From: JAXDLK01 sp034666665
Lineage (GTDB): Bacteria > Desulfobacterota > Binatia > JACPRU01
DNA: 7,166 nucleotides
Direction: 5' to 3'
Assembly: GCA_034666665.1 (NCBI GenBank)
Contig: JAXDLK010000250.1
Span: 1-7,166 of the forward strand
Shown piece by piece: positions 1 through 4,957 of this stretch. Made by a program: the position numbers and the translations under genes. Position 1 is the first letter of the stretch; every line of letters starts with the position of its first letter. Under the pieces are notes generated by a model. That model ran no database searches. It was not told the DNA's origin and saw nothing but the letters and a program-made list of their open reading frames with translations.

Positions 1-26
1 CATCAACCCGAAGAGGAGAGCTCAGC

Positions 27-437
27 ATGCCGAACTCGAGTAGCCGTGAAATCGTCCAGCGCTGGTTCGACTTGATCGCCGAGGGCGATGCCCAGGGCGC
101 GTTCGCGCTCTTCAGCGAAGACGTGAGCTACGACCTGAAGGGCTCGACGCCGGTCTCGGGCGTCTATCGCGGGCTGAAGCAGATCGTCGAAGACTTCTTC
201 ACGCCGTGGCGAAAGCAGATCGACGGCGATCTGGTCCTGAAGGTCGACGAGCTGATCGGCGACGGCGAGCGCGTCGTCGCGCTCGCGCGAGGCAAGGCAC
301 GGACCGTTCACGGCCTTCCCTACGACAACGACTATGCGTTCGTCTTCCGCGTCCGCGACGGCAAGATCTCGGAAGTCATCGAGTTCCTCGATACCGCTCT
401 CGTGGAGACCGCGGCCTACGGCAAGAAGCTCGTCTGA
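27..437 (+). CDS. SnoaL-like / NTF2-fold protein
   Basis: A 136-residue protein of the size and pattern of the SnoaL-like (ketosteroid isomerase/NTF2 fold) superfamily. The N-terminal helix region reads EIVQRWFDLIAEGDAQGAFA, followed by LFSEDVSYD (about residues 28-36). A G-x-Y-R-G-x-x-x-I segment (about 45-53) then leads into the beta-sheet half, ending near residue 127 with FRVRDGKISEVIEFLDT, the typical closing strands. Family members are small cone-shaped barrels that bind or isomerise hydrophobic ligands, or serve as enzyme accessory subunits. Substrate cannot be read from sequence. There is no signal peptide, so it should be cytoplasmic. The ATG is supported by GAGGAG at 13-18, eight bases upstream. 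The ferredoxin gene begins 13 bp after the stop, suggesting co-transcription. Family assignment is firm; specific activity is unknown. Confidence 0.88.
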   Translation: MPNSSSREIVQRWFDLIAEGDAQGAFALFSEDVSYDLKGSTPVSGVYRGLKQIVEDFFTPWRKQIDGDLVLKVDELIGDGERVVALARGKARTVHGLPYDNDYAFVFRVRDGKISEVIEFLDTALVETAAYGKKLV

Positions 438-450
438 CGCGACGATCGCC

Positions 451-756
451 GTGCCGGAACGCGGTCGCGAGTCCTGCAAGGAGACTCCGCAGCCCGTCGC
501 GCCGATCGTCGATCGCAACCGCTGCGAAGCGAAGGCCGCCTGCGTGCGGGTCTGCCCCTACGGCGTGTTCGAGCTGCGGGCTCTCGGCGACGACGACAAA
601 GCCGCGATGTCACTCGTCATACGTTTGAAGGCGTTGTTCCACGGGAACCGCCAGGCATTCGTCGTCCGGCCCGAGGCCTGCCACGCGTGCGGGCTCTGCG
701 TGACTGCGTGTCCGGAGCAGGCGATCCGTCTCGCTCCGTACCCGCCGGCATCGTGA
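451..756 (+). CDS. Two-motif iron-sulfur ferredoxin with one altered cluster motif
   Basis: A 101-residue ferredoxin-like electron carrier. Motif 1 (residues 25-36) is C-x5-C-x3-CP, with Cys at 25, 31 and 35 and Lys28 where the second Cys of a classical C-x2-C-x2-C-x3-CP motif would sit. Motif 2 (77-88) is complete, with Cys 77, 80, 83 and 87. In two-cluster ferredoxins each motif gives three ligands to one cluster and its last Cys to the other. The second cluster should therefore be a normal [4Fe-4S], while the first has only three Cys ligands and may be [3Fe-4S]. About 40 residues separate the motifs, an insertion relative to minimal ferredoxins. The GTG at 451 is the only plausible start after the preceding gene. 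Its ribosome binding site is weak, consistent with translation from an upstream message. Cytoplasmic; the redox partner is unknown. Confidence 0.85.
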   Translation: MPERGRESCKETPQPVAPIVDRNRCEAKAACVRVCPYGVFELRALGDDDKAAMSLVIRLKALFHGNRQAFVVRPEACHACGLCVTACPEQAIRLAPYPPAS

Positions 757-803
757 GGGAAGAGCCGGTGGAGACGCCGAAACAGGGCCCACCCGAAGGA
801 TGG

Positions 804-1307
804 ATGGGTGCACGTACTGAGCGGCGTATTTCCATCGCCCCCGCGACCGTGGACGACGTGCCGCTGCTTCTCCGGCTGATCACCGCGCTGGCGACGTACG
901 AGCAGCTGACCCACAGGCTCACCGCGACCGAGGAGCGGCTGCGCGAGGCCTTCTTCGGCGAGCGGCCGCTCGCCGAAGCGATCATCGCGCGTGCCGGAGA
1001 CGACGCCGTCGGGCTCGCCGTCTACTTCACGACCTTCTCGACGTTCGCCGCAGAGCCGGGCGTGCACCTCGAAGACCTGTTCGTCGAACCGGACTGGCGG
1101 AGTCACGGCGTAGGCCGCCGATTGCTCGCGCACGTCGCCGGGCTCGCCGTGAGACGCGGCTGCCACACGGTGAGCTGGTCGGTGCTCGACTGGAACGAGA
1201 CGGCGATCCGCTTCTACCGGCACCTCGGCGCGGAGCCCGTGGCGGAGTGGTCGAGCTTTCACCTCGCCGGTGACGCGCTCCGCCGGCTCGGTGAGGAAGA
1301 GGCATGA
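804..1307 (+). CDS. SSAT-like GNAT N-acetyltransferase
   Basis: A 167-residue GNAT-fold acetyltransferase using acetyl-CoA, closest in pattern to the diamine (spermidine/spermine, thialysine) acetyltransferase branch. Seen: an N-terminal helix like the SSAT RLIKELAKYE segment (here LLRLITALATYE, about residues 20-31). Next comes strand LEDLFVEPDWR (89-99) and the acetyl-CoA pyrophosphate loop R99-S-H-G102-V-G104. Then come DWNE (129-132) and FYRHLGA beginning at F137, whose Tyr138 aligns with the catalytic-region Tyr of SSAT. Substrate (polyamine, amino acid or other amine) is not settled by sequence. Start choice: ATG 804 gives the usual family length and has AAGGA at 796-800 close by. A GTG at 768, with AGGGA seven bases upstream, would add 12 residues and is a credible alternative. 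The stop overlaps the next start (ATGA), implying translational coupling. Confidence 0.88.
   Translation: MGARTERRISIAPATVDDVPLLLRLITALATYEQLTHRLTATEERLREAFFGERPLAEAIIARAGDDAVGLAVYFTTFSTFAAEPGVHLEDLFVEPDWRSHGVGRRLLAHVAGLAVRRGCHTVSWSVLDWNETAIRFYRHLGAEPVAEWSSFHLAGDALRRLGEEEA
953..978. repeat. 26-bp perfect palindrome inside the GNAT gene
   Basis: The bases around GCGGCCGC (962-969) are perfectly self-complementary for 13 bp on each side of the centre at 965/966. The first mismatch is 952/979. It lies within codons for FGERPLAEA of the acetyltransferase, a segment that looks normal for the family. It could form a hairpin or cruciform or bind a dimeric protein, but could also be chance in GC-rich coding DNA. 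Confidence 0.75.
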
Positions 1308-1789
1308 AGATCATCGCCCGCGATCGCGTGCTGGCGCACTCGGCGAACGCGCCCCTGATCTCGCACTTCGCGGGCAGCGGACGGCGGCCGGGGCTCCCTC
1401 CCGTCGCGCGTCCGGAAGACGTCGAGCATCCCTACTACACCCTCGGGACGCATCCGGATCTGGTCGCGCGTCTGTGGGACGAGCTCGCAAAGGACCTCCC
1501 CACCGAGTGCCGGGCCGTTTTCTTGGGCGTGCCGGCGCTGATCCACCCGACGACCGGGGTCGTGTTCGCGTTCGCGGGCGGGACGCACACCTATGCGCTA
1601 CGGCTTCCGCAACCGGCGCGCGAGGAGGCACTCCAAGCCGGCGCTGTACGGATCCACACCTATGCCTCACAGCCGGCGCTGGACGTCGGCGCCTTCGGGG
1701 AGGAATGGGTGCTCGGGGGTTGGCTCCGCGGTGAAGAGGCGTGGTGCTCGGCGGCATACGGAGCTGCCGGCAGCGCCGACATCGGCTGA
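1304..1789 (+). CDS. Conserved-looking protein of unknown function
   Basis: I do not recognise a named family for this 161-residue protein. It reads as a genuine soluble protein: no signal peptide, no membrane segment, a balanced composition, and two motif-rich blocks that look conserved. Block one is HPYYTLGTHPDLVARLW (about residues 42-58). Block two is PALIHPTTGVVFAFAGGTHT (77-96), rich in Gly, His and Thr and plausibly an active-site or ligand-binding strand-loop. It starts within the stop of the acetyltransferase gene (ATGA) and has GAGGA at 1293-1297, six bases upstream, so the two are translated together. That suggests a shared substrate or pathway, but nothing in the sequence says which. 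It ends the first gene cluster. Confidence 0.75.
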   Translation: MKIIARDRVLAHSANAPLISHFAGSGRRPGLPPVARPEDVEHPYYTLGTHPDLVARLWDELAKDLPTECRAVFLGVPALIHPTTGVVFAFAGGTHTYALRLPQPAREEALQAGAVRIHTYASQPALDVGAFGEEWVLGGWLRGEEAWCSAAYGAAGSADIG

Positions 1790-1883
1790 CCGCGCCGATC
1801 TCGGTGGTCGTCACAACGAGTCGATGTCGATGGTGAGCGGCCGGCGGACTCGATAGAGATTCCTCCGCAGGGGAGAAGCATCG
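1790..1883 (+). other. 94-bp intergenic gap before the VOC gene
   Basis: This is the largest gap in the left half of the window and the likeliest place for a promoter of the following two genes. I find no convincing -35/-10 pair and no hairpin followed by a T-run. A GGGGAG run at 1870-1875 serves as ribosome binding site for the ATG at 1884. A short internal repetition (CGATGTCGATGG around 1822-1833) is not long enough to call as an operator. Confidence 0.4.
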
Positions 1884-2324
1884 ATGGCGGAGAACGCGAA
1901 GAAGACCATTGCGACGGTGATCCCCGCGATGCGCTACCGGGACGCTGCGTCGGCGATCGAGTGGTTGTGCCGCGCGTTCGGGTTCGAGCAGCACTTGGTG
2001 GTGCCCGGCGACGACGCGACGATCGTTCACGCGCAGCTCACCTTCGGGAACGGCATGATCATGCTCGGCTCCGCCCGCGACGACGAATTTGGACGCCTGG
2101 TGCAGCCGCCGCGCGAGCCGGGATGGGTCGGCACGCAGAGCCCGTACGTCGTCGTCGAGGACGCCGACGCGCAGTACGCGCGCGCAGTCCAGGCGGGCGC
2201 GGAGATCGTCGTCGAGATCAAGGACGAGGACTACGGCGGCCGCGGCTTCTCCTGTCGCGACCCGGAAGGCCACGTGTGGAACTTCGGCACCTACGATCCG
2301 TGGGCGGAAACCGGGTTCGAATGA
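1884..2324 (+). CDS. PhnB-like VOC family protein
   Basis: A 146-residue member of the vicinal oxygen chelate (glyoxalase/bleomycin resistance/dioxygenase) superfamily. It has two beta-alpha-beta3 modules: residues about 9-62 (containing YRDAASAIEWLCRAFGFE and H49 in VHAQL) and about 86-137. The second ends with YGGRGFSCRDPEGHVWNFGT, the hallmark C-terminal strand of the PhnB-like subgroup (D126, P127, G129, H130, W132). Such proteins form a metal or ligand site between modules and include glyoxalase-like enzymes and antibiotic-binding proteins, but many have no known substrate. The start is supported by GGGGAG at 1870-1875. Cytoplasmic, with no export signal. The following gene starts 16 bp after the stop, so the two are probably co-transcribed. 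Confidence 0.9.
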   Translation: MAENAKKTIATVIPAMRYRDAASAIEWLCRAFGFEQHLVVPGDDATIVHAQLTFGNGMIMLGSARDDEFGRLVQPPREPGWVGTQSPYVVVEDADAQYARAVQAGAEIVVEIKDEDYGGRGFSCRDPEGHVWNFGTYDPWAETGFE

Positions 2325-2340
2325 TGGAGGGGGGACGGCA

Positions 2341-2817
2341 ATGACGTCGGAGGGCCACGTCACGCCCGATCGAGCGATGCTCGACGCGCTCTCGTTCCTG
2401 GTCGGGCGCTTTCGCGGCGCGGGCAGCTTCATCGGCTGCCGCACCCTCGTCGACAAGGAGTCGACCGGCAGCTGGGAAGTCTCCCGCTGCTTCCTCGCGC
2501 TGCGCATGGCGGCGACCTACCGCATCGGCGAGAGCGAGACCGACGCGCACGAGGCGCTCGTGCTCGCCGGCGTGAACCCGCACACCCGCGTGATCGAGGC
2601 GCGCGCCTACCTCGACAGCGGGGGGACGTGGGACTACCGACTGGACCTCGACGGCGTTCGCGTCTCCTTCGACGACCGCGTGCCGCACGAGGTGAAGGCC
2701 GCGCGTGCGCGTAAGCTCCTGGTTCCTACCGCGGATGGTTACGACGAGATCCTCGAGATCGACCGCGGAGATGGCCGCCTCGAGCCCTATTCCGTGCTCG
2801 AGATGAAGCGCGTCTGA
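2341..2817 (+). CDS. Small beta-rich protein, DUF1579-like
   Basis: A 158-residue soluble protein. After a short lead it shows LSFLVGRFRGAGSFIG (about residues 16-31), the pattern with which DUF1579/lipocalin-like single-domain beta-barrels begin. Alternating strands follow, including YRIGESETDAHEALVLAGVN and a closing segment GYDEILEIDRGDGRLEPYSV. Proteins of this type often accompany VOC proteins, as here, but their biochemical role is not established. Assignment to a specific DUF is from pattern memory and is tentative. The frame is open much further upstream, but ATG 2341 is preferred: it follows GGAGGGGG at 2326-2333 at proper spacing, and residues upstream of it merely shadow the VOC gene. 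It ends 108 bp from the convergent minus-strand operon. Confidence 0.7.
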   Translation: MTSEGHVTPDRAMLDALSFLVGRFRGAGSFIGCRTLVDKESTGSWEVSRCFLALRMAATYRIGESETDAHEALVLAGVNPHTRVIEARAYLDSGGTWDYRLDLDGVRVSFDDRVPHEVKAARARKLLVPTADGYDEILEIDRGDGRLEPYSVLEMKRV

Positions 2818-2926
2818 GAATCCGCCGCGTTCCTCCGACGTCATGGGTCGCCCCGACCGCCGTGGCACGCTTCCGCACCGCGCCCAGATCCGCGACGGCG
2901 ACCTCGATCTCGACGTTCCGCGGCAT
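2726..2926 (-). pseudogene. Truncated CYTH-domain (class IV adenylate cyclase-like) remnant
   Basis: Two bases after the stop of the minus-strand VOC gene, an ATG opens a 66-codon frame. Its first part, MPRNVEIEVAVADLGAVRKR followed by ATAVGA, resembles the start of CYTH-superfamily proteins (NVEIKARV-DL-ALR-RA-ALGA). After about residue 30 the resemblance stops. From codon 37 on, the frame runs antisense to the end of the upstream-oriented gene that stops at 2817 and becomes Arg-rich nonsense. The metal/phosphate motif ExExK of CYTH domains is imperfect (E-I-E-V-A). The best explanation is a gene whose 3' part was lost in a deletion or recombination near 2818-2835, leaving the operon's former last gene as a stub. 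The matching stretch is short, so this is moderate-to-low confidence. A chance resemblance is possible. Confidence 0.4.
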
Positions 2927-2928
2927 CG

Positions 2929-3285
2929 TCAGCTCGTCAGCGGCCGCGCGAAGCTGAGCTCGTGCCCGTCGGGGTCGCTCAGATGGAAGTAGCGCTCGCC
3001 CCATTCCGCGTCGCGCGGCGCGGTGGAGGGCGACAGGCCGAGCGCGCGCGCCCGGTCCCAGACCGCGTCGACGTCCGACACGTGGAAGATGACGCGGCCC
3101 CACCACGGGATCGGTGACCCCGCCGGTCGACCGACCAGGTTGAGATAGCTCGACCCGACGGCGAACGTCGTGAACGCCGCACCTTCACCGCCGTGCCGGA
3201 GCTCGAACCCGAGGCCGCGGTAGAACCGAACCGATCGCGCCATGTCGCTCGTTCCGAGCGTCACCGCGCTCAGCGATTCGATCAC
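2929..3285 (-). CDS. Short VOC family protein lacking canonical glyoxalase metal ligands
   Basis: A 118-residue two-module VOC protein. Module one is about residues 6-50 (VTLGTSDMARSVRFYRGLGF). Module two is about 63-115 (GRVIFHVSDVDAVWDRARAL, then SDPDGHELSFARP). Aligned by eye to E. coli glyoxalase I, the first-module metal His corresponds to Ala7, the second-module His to Arg64 and the C-terminal Glu to Ser111. It is therefore unlikely to be a standard Ni/Zn glyoxalase I and may bind a ligand or use another site. The start is the GTG at 3285-3283, which overlaps the TGA of the aldo/keto reductase gene (GTGA). GAGG at 3300-3297 could help initiation. The frame extends far upstream, but that part only shadows the reductase. 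Cytoplasmic; last intact gene of the minus-strand operon. Confidence 0.87.
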   Translation of the reverse strand: MIESLSAVTLGTSDMARSVRFYRGLGFELRHGGEGAAFTTFAVGSSYLNLVGRPAGSPIPWWGRVIFHVSDVDAVWDRARALGLSPSTAPRDAEWGERYFHLSDPDGHELSFARPLTS

Positions 3286-4130
3286 AGGGACGAGAGCCTC
3301 CGGCGTCGGCCGGCGAGCGGGAAGGCCTCGTCGATGCGACGGATCTCGTCGTCGGTGAGCACGAGCGCCGCCGCGGCGGCGTTCTCCTCGACGTGGGAGA
3401 CACGCGACGCCTTGGGGATCGCGAACAGCGAGGATCGGCGGACGAGGAACCGCAGCACCACCGCGCGCGACGACACGCCGTGATCGCTCGCGATCTTTTC
3501 GAGCACTCCGATCCCCGCGCTGCGCGCGGCGGGGAAGCGTCCCTGGCCGAACGGACTGTAGCCGACCACTGCCACTCCGTGCCGCTCGCACCAGGGCACC
3601 AGCTCGTTCTCGATCGTGCGGTCGAGCAGGTGATGGAGCACCTGATTGCAGGCGATGCGCCCGTCCCCCGCGATCGCACGCGCCTCCTCGAGGTCGTCGA
3701 CGTCGAAGTTGCTGACGCCCCAGAAGCGGGTCTTCCCCTGCTCTACCAGCCGCTCGAACGCGCGAACCGTCTCCTCGAGCGGCGTCTTCCCGCGCCAGTG
3801 GAGCAGGTACACGTCCAGGCACTCGGTCCGCAGCCGGGCGAGGCTCTGCTCGCACGCGCGGAGCGTCCCGGAATACGTGGCGTTCGACGGCAGCACCTTC
3901 GAAACCAGGAAGACCTGGTCGCGAAGGCCGGCAATCGCTTCGCCGACGAGGTCCTCGACCCGACCTCCGCCGTACATCTCGGCGGTGTCGACGTGAGTGA
4001 GGCCCAGGTCGAGGCCGCGGCGGATCGCCCGGACGGCCTCGGCGCGGGAGTCGTTCTCCATCTTCCAGGTGCCCTGGCCCACCGCCGGCACCCGCCGCCC
4101 CGTCCAGCCGAACGCGCGCTCGTCCATCAT
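3282..4130 (-). CDS. Aldo/keto reductase, YeaE-like
   Basis: A 282-residue NADPH-dependent aldo/keto reductase of full family length with an intact catalytic tetrad. It has Asp48 and Tyr53 (VDTAEMYGGG), Lys78 (FLVSKVLP) and His111 (YLLHWRG). Other family signatures are the cofactor-side WGVSNFD (137-143), YSPFGQG (191-197) and AIPKAS (237-242), the NADPH-phosphate loop. Overall pattern resembles E. coli YeaE, a methylglyoxal reductase, more than the xylose/aldose branch. The physiological substrate could equally be another 2-oxo-aldehyde or keto compound. No signal peptide, so cytoplasmic. The first ATG (4130) overlaps the TGA of the secretin-like gene (ATGA) and a second ATG follows immediately. 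No separate ribosome binding site is visible, which fits translational coupling. Confidence 0.93.
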   Translation of the reverse strand: MMDERAFGWTGRRVPAVGQGTWKMENDSRAEAVRAIRRGLDLGLTHVDTAEMYGGGRVEDLVGEAIAGLRDQVFLVSKVLPSNATYSGTLRACEQSLARLRTECLDVYLLHWRGKTPLEETVRAFERLVEQGKTRFWGVSNFDVDDLEEARAIAGDGRIACNQVLHHLLDRTIENELVPWCERHGVAVVGYSPFGQGRFPAARSAGIGVLEKIASDHGVSSRAVVLRFLVRRSSLFAIPKASRVSHVEENAAAAALVLTDDEIRRIDEAFPLAGRRRRLSSL

Positions 4131-4957
4131 TCGGCCGTGGCGGTGACGGCGATCGTGCTCTCGCCCTCGCCGCTCGTCTTCGACGTCCCGAGCACCCTCG
4201 TCGTCAGCTCGTGGAGCTTCGTCCGGGTGCCGCCGATCACGACCGTCTCGCCGTCCGCGACCGTGAGCTCGGTCGCCGCGTCGGTGAACTCGATCGCCCC
4301 CGAATGGTCCGGCGAGAAGTAACGGATCGCCGGCATGATCCGCAGCCGGATGCGGCGGCCGCCGAGGAGCGACGCCTCGACGTCGAGCGCGCTGCCGACG
4401 CTCTCGAAGCGCACGCCGCTCCGCAGAAGCTCGGCGCCCCGGGCAGCGTCGTAGAAGTACTCGATGTCGCGCTCGGGAACCCGGGTGGCGACGGTGAGGG
4501 TCGACTTGCCGCCGTCCTGGACGACGGTGAAGAGACGGCTCGAGCGGTGCGTGCGTCGCTCCGTGCTCATCAGGCTCATGCCCCCCGGCACCTGCAGGCG
4601 TCCCCCGAGGACGACGGCGCCGGCAGCCCCCTCGACCGCGTCCCGGTCGACAGACTCGGCCTGGCGGAACTCCATCTCCACTCGGATCCGCCGTTCGGAG
4701 CCGGCGGCGGCGTCTGCCGCAGGGAGCATCAGGCCGAGAGCGATCGCGACGACGGTCCTCGCTGCGGAGGCACGCCTCCAGAACGGCGGACGGCGCCGAT
4801 GGAATCCGCCGTTCCCCCTCCCCTGCGGCCCGGCCAGGAGCTCGGCCGCGGCGCTGCTCGCGCGTCCTCGGGAGTGGGGCGGTGCTTTCGCCGCCGACGC
4901 TCGCGGATCCGCTGACGGCCGAGCCCCTAGGCGAGCCGTGCGCTGTGCTCTCTTCAC
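4127..4957 (-). CDS. Exported mini-secretin-like protein
   Basis: A 276-residue protein. A basic, Arg-rich N-terminal stretch (residues 1-67) precedes a hydrophobic segment (68-80, TVVAIALGLMLPA) and an AADAAAG-type cleavage region. The mature part, about 190 residues, resembles the C-terminal secretin domain of type II/III secretion and type IV pilus pores. VGSALDVEASLLGGRRIRLR (187-206) matches the strand run before the final motif. TVADGETVVIGG (232-243) matches the secretin signature V-x-DG-x-x-VVIGG. The N-domains of a full secretin are missing, so a pore is not certain; it may be a stand-alone secretin-domain protein of the envelope. The GTG start is well supported: AGGAGG at 4969-4964 six bases upstream, and overlap with the TGA of the PheC-AroQ gene (GTGA). 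The 60-residue basic leader before the hydrophobic segment is unusually long for a signal peptide. Confidence 0.68.
   Translation of the reverse strand: MKRAQRTARLGARPSADPRASAAKAPPHSRGRASSAAAELLAGPQGRGNGGFHRRRPPFWRRASAARTVVAIALGLMLPAADAAAGSERRIRVEMEFRQAESVDRDAVEGAAGAVVLGGRLQVPGGMSLMSTERRTHRSSRLFTVVQDGGKSTLTVATRVPERDIEYFYDAARGAELLRSGVRFESVGSALDVEASLLGGRRIRLRIMPAIRYFSPDHSGAIEFTDAATELTVADGETVVIGGTRTKLHELTTRVLGTSKTSGEGESTIAVTATAE

Noticed and set aside
558..1262. Minus-strand open frame of 234 codons opposite the ferredoxin and acetyltransferase
   Set aside because: Both sense genes carry unmistakable motifs; this frame is their mirror.
1311..2507. Minus-strand open frame of 398 codons opposite three plus-strand genes
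   Set aside because: It spans several well-supported genes and the intergenic gap, and the translation is low-complexity Arg/Pro/Ala-rich with no family resemblance.
2818..2928. Possible bidirectional terminator between convergent genes
   Set aside because: I found no clean inverted repeat with a T-run. The short direct repeat CGTCAG around 2927-2940 is too small to matter. The CYTH-like reading explains part of this stretch better.
3282..3855. Upstream extension of the VOC frame into the reductase gene (308-codon frame)
   Set aside because: The extra residues are only a shadow of the reductase; the VOC fold starts right at GTG 3285, which overlaps the preceding stop.
3393..4322. Long plus-strand open frame (309 codons) across the aldo/keto reductase region
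   Set aside because: It is antisense to a gene with an intact catalytic tetrad. Its composition (Arg, Glu, Ala, His rich, no domain pattern) is typical of the shadow frame of GC-rich coding DNA.
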